Origin: 2-02-FULL-45-10 sp046590235 | GTDB lineage: Bacteria; Patescibacteriota; Patescibacteriia; Magasanikbacterales; GWA2-37-8 | DNA length: 49,773 nucleotides | NCBI GenBank assembly: GCA_046590235.1 | Contig: JBKJTY010000021.1 | Span: 1 to 49,773, forward strand | Reading direction: 5' to 3' | Shown: piece by piece, positions 7,973-16,190 of the stretch | How the letters are laid out: each line of letters opens with the position of its first letter | Position numbering within the stretch: the stretch's first letter is position 1 | Program-made: the position numbers and the translations under genes | Notes under the pieces: generated by a model | Told to the model about the DNA's origin: nothing | Seen by the model: only the letters and a program-made list of their open reading frames with translations | Databases searched by the model: none

Positions 7973-8578
7973 ATGAAAAAACTAGTCATCTTACAGATTG
8001 TTGGTTTAATGCTTCTTACCGGAGCAGGTTGTGAAACTCTTCCAGAACAACCGGCCGCAAACCAAACATCAGATACAACAGCAACCGAAGAAACACAAAC
8101 AACTCCGCAAGGACAACAGGGGAATGTGCCTGCTCAAAATACTAATACACAAAATAGACCTTCTAGTGCGGCATCAACTCCTGTAGACGAGGAAGAAGAA
8201 ACAAGCGTGATTGTTGAAGAAAGCAATCAAGAAAGAATTCAGTTTTTTGGTTATAACCCAACTCACCCGCGCAATTACGAAGCGCATCAATTGTTTGCTC
8301 CAAACAGCACACGAATGTCACTCGCCATTATCCGCGCTTCGCCAGCTGGAACAAAATTCTATGAAAAAAGTGCTTGGATTCCGCTCGATGCAGAAGGTTC
8401 TGCAATGGTAAAAGCGGGTGAAGATGCGGCGGCGGCAATGATGGTGGCGCACGAAGCGTTTGAAAATAAAAAAACAAACGCAGGCACTTTGTCAGATAAA
8501 GCTTACGCGGCGGTACAAAAATATGTTCAATCAATTGGGACGTTTGAAGCTAAATGGGGTGTGAGTGGCTTGAACTAA
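7973..8578 (+). CDS. Putative lipoprotein, 201 residues
   Basis: An N-terminal signal with a lipobox-like LLTGAGC (Cys at residue 20) is followed by a low-complexity Gln/Thr/Asn/Pro linker (about 21-80) and a folded C-terminal region (about 85-200). The -3 residue of the lipobox is Gly rather than Leu, so lipidation is likely but not certain. No family is recognised. It starts 30 nt after the VIT gene, with which it may be co-transcribed, and ends at a strong terminator. Confidence 0.7.
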   Translation: MKKLVILQIVGLMLLTGAGCETLPEQPAANQTSDTTATEETQTTPQGQQGNVPAQNTNTQNRPSSAASTPVDEEEETSVIVEESNQERIQFFGYNPTHPRNYEAHQLFAPNSTRMSLAIIRASPAGTKFYEKSAWIPLDAEGSAMVKAGEDAAAAMMVAHEAFENKKTNAGTLSDKAYAAVQKYVQSIGTFEAKWGVSGLN

Positions 8579-8587
8579 TCTTAATAC

Positions 8588-8615
8588 AAAAACCGGCCAC
8601 AGTGGTCGGTTTTTT
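8588..8615 (+). terminator. Rho-independent terminator after lipoprotein gene
   Basis: ACCGGCCA (8592-8599)/TGGTCGGT (8603-8610) with A-tract before and T-tract after. Confidence 0.85.
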
Positions 8616-8725
8616 AATCCCAACCATTGACGAAACAACGAAAATATGGTGGAGTAAGAGTAGTAACCTGATCAGCGTCAGGGTTTCATGAGGCTCACAT
8701 GGTGTGAGTTTCGACTGGAGGAGTC

Positions 8726-8995
8726 ATGCGTTTTCTGCTTGTCATTTGTCTGGTGCCATCCTTGGTGCTGGCCGAAGAAATTGACAGTGGTACGATTACG
8801 GATTGCCGAACATTATCCGGTGTTTTTCAAAGCATCCGGGTAGTGAGCGACAACGAAGGGTGCAAGGTGTACCGGGTCTACGGAGACAAATTGCCCCAAA
8901 AGATCGCGCAAAATGCCGACGAACTCATGGTATGCTACGAGATCCATGACGGGATCGTGCACGATCTCGAAGAAGACGGGTTCGCTTGCAAGTGA
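8726..8995 (+). CDS. Small secreted Cys-containing protein, 89 residues (GC-rich islet)
   Basis: A signal peptide (residues 1-16, cleavage after VLA) precedes a 73-residue mature protein with four Cys residues (CRTLSG, GCKVY, MVCYE and C-terminal ACK), which may form two disulfides. A strong GGAGGAG site lies just before ATG 8726, and the leader holds two hairpins (CCTGA/TCAGG and CTCACA/TGTGAG). The gene is GC-richer than its surroundings, uses a TGA stop and is followed by a 12-bp GC-rich hairpin. No family is recognised. Recent acquisition is an inference from composition. Confidence 0.7.
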   Translation: MRFLLVICLVPSLVLAEEIDSGTITDCRTLSGVFQSIRVVSDNEGCKVYRVYGDKLPQKIAQNADELMVCYEIHDGIVHDLEEDGFACK

Positions 8996-9010
8996 GCCAT
9001 CCCAACAACC

Positions 9011-9046
9011 GGGCCCCGGCGATATCAAAAGATATCGCCGGGCCTG
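9011..9046 (+). repeat. Long GC-rich hairpin 3' of the small secreted protein gene
   Basis: CCCGGCGATATC (9015-9026) pairs perfectly with GATATCGCCGGG (9031-9042) over an AAAA loop, extended by a bulged GG/CC. No U-tract follows it. Confidence 0.7.
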
Positions 9047-9062
9047 AACTTACAACATAATT

Positions 9063-9090
9063 AAAAAACCACCCAAACGGGTGGTTTTTA
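9063..9090. terminator. Bidirectional terminator
   Basis: AAAAAACCACCC (9063-9074)/GGGTGGTTTTT (9079-9089). It lies between the secreted-protein gene and the convergent methyltransferase gene. Confidence 0.85.
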
Positions 9091-9099
9091 TTTATGGTA

Positions 9100-10293
9100 T
9101 TATGCTTTGTAGACAAACTTCCAAATCTCGCGTCCGACATGCTGTCCGGCACGTTGATAGAGGACGTATGGTTCTGCAGAACTACTTTTTGGTAAAAGTG
9201 GCGAAGCGGTAAAACCAAGTTTAGATACATTTTCTAAAACTAATTGCGAAGTTCGGACAGTACCAAAGCGTGGAAAGCTGTAGACGACTGTTCCGCCTGG
9301 TTTAAGGATAGTAGTAAATGATGTAAAAGTTGCAGTATAAAGTTCTGACAGTTCCGCCGCGCTTTTTTGTAGTTGGTCTGGAGTTTCGCGGCCTTTAAGT
9401 GGTGGACCCATGTATGGTTCAGAGACAATTGAGCCAACAGAATGCGCGGGAATTACTTTTGGAGCGGTGCGTATATCATGAACAAACAATGTTGATTCAG
9501 GTAACTTTGTGTTAAAGTTTTGTTCTAGCCATGCAATATTTTTCTTGCTATCATCAACCGCCTTTTCACTAATGTCGCTACCAAGAACTGCAGTATAACC
9601 CAGTAATAATGCCTCGGAAACAATCGTACCTGAACCACAGGAAGGATCATAGATAGGTTCGTTTTTCTTGGCACTAGCACAATTAATCATCATGATAGCA
9701 AGTTTTGGGGGAAGCATACCGCTCACATCATCGCGTCCCGGACGACCAAAATCACGATCACTAAAAGCTTCAAACGGTTGGACAGAAATAGTTTTTGCGA
9801 GCGAGTAATTACCGCCTTGGGGAATGATCAAAAATTCACGACCACGATTAATGAGGCCGTTATTAATAACAGAAGCTGATGAAAGCGTGAGTGTGCCGCG
9901 ATTATCAACGTAGCGAACGGAGCGATTTTCTGCCTTCATAGCTTTTTTAATTCGTAAGCCCATGATTGCTAAGTCGCGAGTAGTAGGAAGAGCGCCTTTA
10001 CCCTGCAACACACTTAAACCAAAATGAATTTTACCTTCGACAGTAGCAAGTTCGGTTGTAATAGCTGAAACAAGCTTTTCTTCAGATTGTGGTGAACCGA
10101 TTTCTTCGGCAATTTTAACGATGCCTCCGAGTTGTTTAATGACGAGTGATGGATCAGTCGTAATTTTTGCTTTTGCGATAGATGGAGATATTAATGAAAA
10201 CTCTGCGGTTGGAAAAACCTGGTGTAGTTCGGCAAGAGATAGAAGAGGTTCGTGACCAAGAACAAACCAGTAGGTGGAAGTAGTTTCAGACAT
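9100..10293 (-). CDS. THUMP-type tRNA/RNA guanine-N2 methyltransferase-like protein
   Basis: Of the 397 residues, the N-terminal half resembles the THUMP-containing part of Trm11/TrmG10 enzymes. The C-terminal half is a Rossmann methyltransferase with SAM motif I YDPSCGSGTIVSEALLLG (about 215-232) and the acidic GSDIS of motif II. The catalytic motif IV is SEPYMGPPL, where relatives have DPPY; the Asp-to-Glu change is visible. The expected reaction is SAM-dependent m2G formation in tRNA. It follows the pil genes on the same strand, 6 nt after the unknown gene, and probably shares their transcript. It could also act on rRNA. Confidence 0.8.
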   Translation of the reverse strand: MSETTSTYWFVLGHEPLLSLAELHQVFPTAEFSLISPSIAKAKITTDPSLVIKQLGGIVKIAEEIGSPQSEEKLVSAITTELATVEGKIHFGLSVLQGKGALPTTRDLAIMGLRIKKAMKAENRSVRYVDNRGTLTLSSASVINNGLINRGREFLIIPQGGNYSLAKTISVQPFEAFSDRDFGRPGRDDVSGMLPPKLAIMMINCASAKKNEPIYDPSCGSGTIVSEALLLGYTAVLGSDISEKAVDDSKKNIAWLEQNFNTKLPESTLFVHDIRTAPKVIPAHSVGSIVSEPYMGPPLKGRETPDQLQKSAAELSELYTATFTSFTTILKPGGTVVYSFPRFGTVRTSQLVLENVSKLGFTASPLLPKSSSAEPYVLYQRAGQHVGREIWKFVYKA

Positions 10294-10299
10294 AGCAAC

Positions 10300-10620
10300 T
10301 TAACGTTTCGTCGATGACGGCGTGATAACAGGAATAAAAATGTTACGGGAATTTTTGGAAATAGTACTTGTAGTGTTTTTCAGTGCAACTAACTCGGTAG
10401 CTTTAGCATAAACTGACTGGTTGATAACGGCCAAGCTTGCGCTGGAATTAAGTGCTACAATAGAATTTGCATCATCAAGCGTTTGGTAAACGCTGTCATA
10501 AATAAAGAACGCACTAACAAGAATGCTTCCTGCCATTACACCCATTAAAGCCACGCTAAACAGGCGCCAGCCTAAATAAGGGGTCTTTGAGTTGGGTGTA
10601 AATGATTTAGTTAGCTGCAT
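10300..10620 (-). CDS. Small membrane protein in the pil operon
   Basis: The 106-residue protein has a short cytoplasmic N-terminus, one membrane helix (about 18-42) and a C-terminal extracytoplasmic tail rich in Ser/Asn/Thr. It overlaps the end of pilO by 14 bp, so translational coupling is likely. It occupies the place where pilP is found in proteobacterial pilMNOP operons but has no visible similarity to PilP. It may be a fourth inner-membrane component of the alignment complex. Confidence 0.65.
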   Translation of the reverse strand: MQLTKSFTPNSKTPYLGWRLFSVALMGVMAGSILVSAFFIYDSVYQTLDDANSIVALNSSASLAVINQSVYAKATELVALKNTTSTISKNSRNIFIPVITPSSTKR

Positions 10621-11146
10621 ACAGGCTCAGATCAAGATTTAGGTTAACCAAGCTCTTTGATGGATCGGTGCGATCGGTAACTGGGGTAAGCGAAAGGCGG
10701 TTAATAGCGATAAAATAAGGAGCTTGTTCGAGATGTGCCAGGTAGGTAAGGGCATTTTGGTATGTCCCGATTAGACTGAGGGTGATAGTAACGCGCTGGT
10801 TTGTGACCTGGTCGAGGTTGGAGGAGACAATTTTTTGGGTAACACTAGCACGTAATGCCAAATCTTCCAAGAGGGTGATCAGCTTTAGCTCGTTTCCATT
10901 ACGGTAGATATACTCATCAAAAGTTGCCACGTCATTTTTAATTTTTTCAATTTGCTTAACTGATTCGTGAGCATTAACGCTGCGGTCGTACTTTTTTTCA
11001 AGATAAATTCTAAGATTATTGGTGTCTTCGTCCGCTTGTTTAATATATGAAACAGTAGGGATGATAACGCCGGCAAAAATTAAAATAGCGAACGCTCCGA
11101 AGACGCCGATAAAGATGAGTAGCTTTTGATCCTGTTTAAGTCGCAT
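10607..11146 (-). CDS. pilO: PilO-like type IV pilus assembly protein
   Basis: The 179-residue protein has a short N-terminus, one membrane helix (about 9-30), a coiled-coil segment (about 35-75) and a ferredoxin-like C-terminal domain (VTITLSLIGTYQNALTYLAHLEQAPYFIAINRLSL). This is the PilO layout. PilO pairs with PilN in the inner-membrane alignment complex. The call is supported mainly by architecture and by its place after pilM and pilN. Confidence 0.8.
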   Translation of the reverse strand: MRLKQDQKLLIFIGVFGAFAILIFAGVIIPTVSYIKQADEDTNNLRIYLEKKYDRSVNAHESVKQIEKIKNDVATFDEYIYRNGNELKLITLLEDLALRASVTQKIVSSNLDQVTNQRVTITLSLIGTYQNALTYLAHLEQAPYFIAINRLSLTPVTDRTDPSKSLVNLNLDLSLYAAN

Positions 11147-11150
11147 AGGC

Positions 11151-11735
11151 TTAGTCGTTTGAAATTGGTGGGCGTGCTGGTTTTGCAGCCGGCTTTAACC
11201 CTGAAAAACCTTTAAGTGTGCCATGAATTTCGAAACTAATATTTTCTTTTTGAAATAATTGCGATATCGGAGCGGAAGTCGTATCAACCCAAGAAACAGT
11301 AGATAAAATATTTTTGAAATCAAGTAATGCTTGGCGCGAGTCCGCAACACCGGCCAGGGTAAAGCTGTTGGTAGTACGATTAATATCAATTGCGCGGAGT
11401 GTGATAGTTGCCGGAATTGCTGTGGTTAGCTCGGTTAGTTTAGGTAAAAAAGTAGTATATTCTTGACCGGACGTAACTATATGTTTTGATAAAGAATTAA
11501 TACGAACTACCTCTTGCTCTACACGGCTTTGCTGGTGATTTACGAGTAGGGTGCTTTGGGCTAAATCAGTTAACGTTTGGCTAAGGACAAGTAATCCGAG
11601 CAAGTTAAATATCGCCAAAATGGCGATAGTAAAAACAGTAAACTCGAGCAGTTCTTTAATAAAAATATAACGCACGAGTTTTAAAAATCGTTTTTTCTTT
11701 TCAGGCGCCAATAGGTTGAGTTGCAAGTCAGTCAT
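11151..11735 (-). CDS. pilN: PilN-like type IV pilus assembly protein
   Basis: The 194-residue protein starts with a short conserved-type segment (LQLNLLAPEKKKR), as PilN uses to bind PilM. A membrane helix (about 33-58), a coiled coil and a ferredoxin-like domain (ITLRAIDINRTTNSFTLAGV, about 112-165) follow. It starts 1 nt from the end of pilM and lies 4 nt before pilO. Confidence 0.82.
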   Translation of the reverse strand: MTDLQLNLLAPEKKKRFLKLVRYIFIKELLEFTVFTIAILAIFNLLGLLVLSQTLTDLAQSTLLVNHQQSRVEQEVVRINSLSKHIVTSGQEYTTFLPKLTELTTAIPATITLRAIDINRTTNSFTLAGVADSRQALLDFKNILSTVSWVDTTSAPISQLFQKENISFEIHGTLKGFSGLKPAAKPARPPISND

Positions 11736-11736
11736 A

Positions 11737-12828
11737 TTATGATTCTTGTTGCAATGGATTTTTAGCTGCGCGCAATGCTAAGCCAAGTGCGGTTGTTAGG
11801 GTAAGCCCTTGAGCAGTCTGAGATGCTGTAACGGTGGCTTTAGAAAAGTTTTTCCAAGCATTACCTGGTCGTGCGGAAATTTTTATTTTTTGGGATAAGA
11901 CAGTTGCTAAGTTTGGAAGATCAGCCAGAGAACCGCTCATGGTAATATGGGTAATTGGATTGCTTTTTGTAAAATGGTCACGATAAAAACAAAACGCTTG
12001 TTTAAGCTCAGTTGCTAATTTCTCTAATTGACCATTAACAATGCTAATGTATTTTGGTTGTTGTTTGTTGTACTGCAAGCCTTGCACATTAAGCAGCTTA
12101 GCCGCTTCATCATGAGGGATTTTTAGCCCTACAGAAAGGGCGGTGGTTACAATTTCAGTTGAAAATTGGATACTAGCTGTAAATTGAATAGTATTTTTAT
12201 CGTAAATAATAAGGCTTGAACGAGTTTCGCCAATATCAAATAAAGCACGGGCTTCATTAATGTATTCTTTGTCTTCGGTAATCATAACCCGGGCAATCGC
12301 TTGGGCTTCAAGTTCAAGAGCGAGAGGGTTTAGACCGGCAGCTTCGAGTAAATAGGTATAGGAATCAGCTGTAGTTTTTGAGACGGCGGAAAGAAGAAGT
12401 TCGGTTGAGTTTTCCCCTGGCGTAATAATTTGCCAATCGAGGTATGCTTCTTCAACAACAAAAGGGAGGTGTTTAGCAGCGTGGTATAAAATATCGTCTG
12501 GCAACAAATCTTTTGTCGAGCCGTCAATTTGGATAAGTTTAACAAATGTTTTTGGTTCAGGAAGATTCGCAACTACCCAAGGTGACTTGATTGGTTTGTG
12601 TGTGCCATCACTACCTAGCAGATGAAGGATTTTACGACGAACCACTTCAGGTTGCTCAATCTCACCATTAACAATACAGCCTGGCGGAAGTGTGGTTGTG
12701 CGAGATGCAGAGATAGAAAATGTCGGAGGTTTCAAAAAAGCAACTTGTTTTTTAAGCTGAACAAGTGTTATCGATAAATCGTTGATGTTGAGACCGAAAG
12801 CCCCAGGAAATGGATTGCTTAAAAACAT
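11737..12828 (-). CDS. pilM: PilM-like actin-fold ATPase of type IV pilus
   Basis: The 363-residue cytoplasmic protein starts with FGLNINDLSITLVQLKK, the first actin-like phosphate loop. A further motif is ALFDIGETRSSLIIYDKN (about 190-207), the second nucleotide-binding loop, with ITMSGSLADLPNL near the C-terminus. PilM binds the PilN N-terminus. The gene is followed immediately by pilN, and a palindromic repeat separates it from pilC. Confidence 0.88.
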   Translation of the reverse strand: MFLSNPFPGAFGLNINDLSITLVQLKKQVAFLKPPTFSISASRTTTLPPGCIVNGEIEQPEVVRRKILHLLGSDGTHKPIKSPWVVANLPEPKTFVKLIQIDGSTKDLLPDDILYHAAKHLPFVVEEAYLDWQIITPGENSTELLLSAVSKTTADSYTYLLEAAGLNPLALELEAQAIARVMITEDKEYINEARALFDIGETRSSLIIYDKNTIQFTASIQFSTEIVTTALSVGLKIPHDEAAKLLNVQGLQYNKQQPKYISIVNGQLEKLATELKQAFCFYRDHFTKSNPITHITMSGSLADLPNLATVLSQKIKISARPGNAWKNFSKATVTASQTAQGLTLTTALGLALRAAKNPLQQES

Positions 12829-12835
12829 AGTAGTG

Positions 12836-12863
12836 TGTCATTCCCGCCTTCACGGGAATGACA
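12836..12863. repeat. Short palindromic repeat (GTCATTCCCG type)
   Basis: TGTCATTCCCG (12836-12846) is a perfect inverted repeat of CGGGAATGACA (12853-12863). It lies between pilC and pilM inside the operon and shares its ends with the longer element at 47760-47834. Confidence 0.85.
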
Positions 12864-12865
12864 AT

Positions 12866-13966
12866 TTAAACAGCTTGTGAAAGTGAGTACATCGGCATGA
12901 TAACGGCTACGGCCATACCGGCAACCGCCAAACCCATGATAATAATCATGACCGGCTCAATGATTGTTGAGAAATTTTTCATCGTTGCGTCAACTTCTTC
13001 ACCGTAATAATCCGCAAGTTCACCCAACATGTGTTCCATCTGGCCAGACTGTTCACCAACCATGATCATCTGCACTACCATTGGAGTGAAATAGGTTGGA
13101 TAAACTGAGAGCGCCTCAGAAAGCGGCACACCTTTTTTAAGTACTTCGGAAACCGCCATAATGTTTTCTCGATAACGAACATTGCCCTGTACTTGCGCAG
13201 TGATTTTAACCGCATCAATAATTGGAATGGAGCTCTGCAAGAGAGAAGAGAGTGTCATGGTAAAGCGAGCCGTGTTAATTTTCTTGATAACCGCACCAAA
13301 AACTGGGATTTTTAACATCATGAAATGAACTTGTCGCTTAATAGGCGGTTTACGTTCCAACCAGATAAGTAAGCTGGTAAGTAGCGCTATGCCGATCAAC
13401 ATGAACACCCCGTAACTCTGGGTAAAGTTAACAATGGCAATAAGAATTTGAGTCGGAAGAGGAAGTTCAGCATTAAAATCATTAAACATGATAAGAATTT
13501 TTGGCAAAACGAAAAAGACCATTTCAGCACCGATACCGAGCATAGCTGTCATAACAACAGCTGGGTAAATTAAGGCACCTTGGATTCGCGCTGTTAATTC
13601 GTGGCTTTTTTTCATTTGACTATGAACCTGCTCCAGCGCTTGCTGCATGCGACCAGCTGTTTCACCCGCGGCAATCATGCTGACGTAAATTGGCGGAAAC
13701 ACTTTTGGATAATCGGCCAAAACCTCACTTAATTGTCGCCCTTTTTCTACTTGTAATTTAATTTCACCAATAATTTTCTTAAGTCGTCTATTTTCAACCT
13801 GTTCAGATAAAATTCTAAGACCGTCAACGATGGATAAACCAGCTTTGACCATGATAGAAAGGTTGTGCACGAATAGCATTTTCTGGACAAACGGAATACG
13901 AACCAAATGGTCGTTCAGCCAGACCTCTATTGGACTTAGTTCTTTGGCGACTTTTGCTTTTGGCAT
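12866..13966 (-). CDS. pilC: PilC/GspF inner-membrane platform protein
   Basis: The 366-residue protein has two T2SF domains (about 25-150 and 230-350), each with the typical LSIMVKAGLSIVDGL / LSSLLQSSIPIIDAV helices, GETAGRM/GEQSGQM turns and three membrane segments. It forms the platform on which the PilB motor acts during pilus assembly. It starts 3 nt after the pilB stop region, which implies one operon. Confidence 0.95.
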   Translation of the reverse strand: MPKAKVAKELSPIEVWLNDHLVRIPFVQKMLFVHNLSIMVKAGLSIVDGLRILSEQVENRRLKKIIGEIKLQVEKGRQLSEVLADYPKVFPPIYVSMIAAGETAGRMQQALEQVHSQMKKSHELTARIQGALIYPAVVMTAMLGIGAEMVFFVLPKILIMFNDFNAELPLPTQILIAIVNFTQSYGVFMLIGIALLTSLLIWLERKPPIKRQVHFMMLKIPVFGAVIKKINTARFTMTLSSLLQSSIPIIDAVKITAQVQGNVRYRENIMAVSEVLKKGVPLSEALSVYPTYFTPMVVQMIMVGEQSGQMEHMLGELADYYGEEVDATMKNFSTIIEPVMIIIMGLAVAGMAVAVIMPMYSLSQAV

Positions 13967-13968
13967 AT

Positions 13969-15693
13969 TTACTCCTTAGTAACGCGAACAATTTCACTGA
14001 TGGTAGTGATACCCATTTTTGCCTTAACCAAGGCATCCTCGAGCATAGTTAACATGCCATTTTTACGAGCTTGCGCGGCAATCTCGTCGGCTGGTGCGCG
14101 TTTGTTAACCATAGTAACGATATCCGGTGTAATTTCGAGCACTTCGTAAATACCTTGGCGTCCTTTATAGCCAGTGTCACCACAGCGACGACAGCCCTCA
14201 CCCTGATAAAAAGTTACCGCATCTAATGCTGCACCTTTTCCTGCGGGGATGTTTTGTTTAAACAAGTTTAATAATTTAGAAGTATCAAAAATGCGAGCAA
14301 GATTGTCCACTGCCGCTTTATCAAGTTTGTATTCTTTTTTACAAAATTCACAAATTCTACGAACTAAACGTTGAGCGACAATGATGTTCGCAGTATAGGC
14401 AACCAAGAATGGTGGTACACCCATATCTAAAAGGCGAGGTAGGGAAGTGGCCGCATCATTAGTGTGTAGTGTGGAAAGCACTAAGTGGCCGGTCATAGCG
14501 GCATTGATAGCGATTTCAGCAGTTTCTTGATCGCGGATTTCACCGACCATGATAATGTTTGGATCTTGGCGAAGTAGGGCGCGTAAACCAGACGCAAAAG
14601 TGAAGCCAACCTTTGGGTTGATTTGGCTTTGGTTTACTCCCTGCATGCGATATTCAATCGGATCTTCAACAGTGGAAATATTTACGCCTGGTTGGTTTAA
14701 AATACCAAGTACTGAATACAATGTAGTTGTTTTACCAGAACCGGTAGGACCGGTAACCAGGATCATACCGTGCGGTTTTTTGATAGCTTGTTCCACCTTG
14801 GCACGAGCGCTTTCCAAAAAGCCTAGCTGATCGAGGGTAAGCGCGCTCGTACCTTCGTGCAAGATACGCATAACGATCTTTTCACCATCATACACGGGCA
14901 ACATGGAAACACGGAACGCAACACGTTCATCGGCTACCTGGATTTTGAAGCGACCATCCTGAGGAACCATATGTTCATCAAGTTTGGCATTACAAAGAAT
15001 TTTAATACGAGCAATAACGCCGTTCTGTAAACTCTTCGGCAAAGTCATGATTGGTTTTAAAATACCATCAATACGGTAACGGACAGTCAGTTCTTTTTCA
15101 GTTGGTTCTATGTGGATATCTGAAGCACCTTCAAAAACAGCATTTTCCAAAATACTGTTTACCACGTTGATAACATTGACTGCTTCAGCAGCTTTTTTGA
15201 GGTCGCTGCCTACTTCGCCACCGCTTTCACCATCTTGGATAACCTTCAGCTGTTCGGTTTCCAGTTCAGCATGATAACGTCGTAGCGCTTCTTTTAAATC
15301 AGATGGGGCAGTAATGTAGACTTTTGGCTCTAAACCGGTTTTTCTACGTAAAAATTCAATAGTTTGGATGTCAGACGGATCAGTCATGGCCAAACGGATT
15401 TCAGTTTGGCTTTTATCGAAAGCAACCACTTGGTGGGCTCCGGCAAGTGGGCCCGGAACAAGCGCTAGAATATCTTTTTTAATTTCACGACCTTTTAAGG
15501 CCATGAAGGGGATATCTAATTCAGCGCCGATTTTAGTATACAGCTCTTTTTCGTCGACAATATTATCGCCGGTTAAAACTTCCTCAAAGGATTTGTGAAG
15601 TTTAACTGATTTCTCTTCAATTTTACGGATTTCGCCAATCGAAATACTGAACTCTTTTTTGAGTATTTTCTTAAGATCGGCTGTGTTTGGCAT
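13969..15693 (-). CDS. pilB: PilB/GspE-type assembly ATPase
   Basis: The start at 15693 (MPNTADLKKIL; 574 residues) is preferred: an upstream in-frame ATG at 15756 would lie before the -10 element at 15736-15741. The protein has an N-terminal T2SSE-N domain, Walker A GPTGSGKTT (about residue 310), the Asp box and Walker B around IIMVGEIRDQETAEIA, a His box GHLVLSTLHTNDA and a zinc-binding pair of CxxC motifs (CEFC, CRRC). It powers type IV pilus extension. No PilT retraction motor or pilin gene is in the window. Confidence 0.96.
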   Translation of the reverse strand: MPNTADLKKILKKEFSISIGEIRKIEEKSVKLHKSFEEVLTGDNIVDEKELYTKIGAELDIPFMALKGREIKKDILALVPGPLAGAHQVVAFDKSQTEIRLAMTDPSDIQTIEFLRRKTGLEPKVYITAPSDLKEALRRYHAELETEQLKVIQDGESGGEVGSDLKKAAEAVNVINVVNSILENAVFEGASDIHIEPTEKELTVRYRIDGILKPIMTLPKSLQNGVIARIKILCNAKLDEHMVPQDGRFKIQVADERVAFRVSMLPVYDGEKIVMRILHEGTSALTLDQLGFLESARAKVEQAIKKPHGMILVTGPTGSGKTTTLYSVLGILNQPGVNISTVEDPIEYRMQGVNQSQINPKVGFTFASGLRALLRQDPNIIMVGEIRDQETAEIAINAAMTGHLVLSTLHTNDAATSLPRLLDMGVPPFLVAYTANIIVAQRLVRRICEFCKKEYKLDKAAVDNLARIFDTSKLLNLFKQNIPAGKGAALDAVTFYQGEGCRRCGDTGYKGRQGIYEVLEITPDIVTMVNKRAPADEIAAQARKNGMLTMLEDALVKAKMGITTISEIVRVTKE

Positions 15694-15735
15694 ACGGGAT
15701 GCAAATGATTGCGAGACAAGTACGCAATTGTGGAT

Positions 15736-15741
15736 AGTATA
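15736..15741 (-). promoter_or_regulatory. Probable -10 element of the pil operon
   Basis: TATACT on the minus strand. No clear -35 lies 16-18 nt upstream. Its position argues for the downstream pilB start. Confidence 0.35.
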
Positions 15742-15770
15742 GCACATTCCTGCCATTTCCGCATTAGAAT

Positions 15771-15796
15771 GTCATCCTGAGGAATCGAAGGATCTT
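15771..15796. repeat. GTCATCCTGA-type repeat fragment
   Basis: GTCATCCTGAGG followed by GAAGGATCTT is one arm of a dispersed palindrome type common in bacterial genomes. The second arm is not visible nearby. Confidence 0.5.
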
Positions 15797-15841
15797 CCTT
15801 TCATTATCATTCTTCTATTTTCTTACTGTTGCACAGTCCGC

Positions 15842-15943
15842 CTGTCACTTTTCTTTGTAACCAAAGCAAAGTAACCAAAAGAAAGTTTCGGGGGTGCGCA
15901 AAACTCGCCTGCGGGCTCAAACAGTTGCTTCCCCCCGAACCCC
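15842..15943. repeat. Large imperfect inverted-repeat element
   Basis: An outer pairing of CACTTTTCTTTG-type and CAAAAGAAAG-type arms (15845-15884) is followed by TTCGGGGG (15887-15894) matching CCCCCCGAA (15930-15938). The spurious reading frame through it encodes FGYFALVTKKSD, a peptide typical of a widely spread noncoding repeat. It sits just upstream of the rpsF promoter. It is probably a MITE-like or REP-like element. Confidence 0.5.
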
Positions 15944-15965
15944 TTTAGACCATTGATAATAAGTC

Positions 15966-15993
15966 TTGACAAAAACCACTTTTGTGCTACAAT
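15966..15993 (+). promoter_or_regulatory. Promoter of the rpsF-ssb-rpsR operon
   Basis: TTGACA (15966-15971), a 16-nt spacer and TACAAT (15988-15993). The predicted leader is about 190 nt. Confidence 0.85.
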
Positions 15994-16099
15994 AAGCGCA
16001 CTTTCCATGTCCGTGCCAATTTTTGGCCAGGATGTAAAAAGTGGCCATTGATCTCCCTTTGGTCGACGCACTTTATCTTTTATTCATCCTTCATACCTT

Positions 16100-16135
16100 A
16101 AACTTGCTTCCGGGTATCTAACGGCTAAGCAGTTT
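16100..16135 (+). promoter_or_regulatory. Leader hairpin upstream of rpsF, candidate S6:S18 autoregulatory site
   Basis: AAAC (16100-16103), GCTT (16106-16109) and CCG (16110-16112, offset by one) pair with CGG (16122-16124), AAGC (16127-16130) and GTTT (16132-16135). The rpsF leaders of many bacteria carry a hairpin with a conserved CCG that binds the S6-S18 complex. The presence of CCG and the position fit, but I cannot match the full consensus. Confidence 0.45.
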
Positions 16136-16190
16136 ATCCAGTTCGCGGTGCTTTACGACCACTTCGAAAGGTTTGAAACAATGTAGAATT

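Noticed and set aside
15823..16071. 82-codon frame on the minus strand
   Set aside because: It runs through an inverted-repeat element and the rpsF promoter. Its FGYFALVTKKSD peptide is typical of a noncoding repeat read in one frame.
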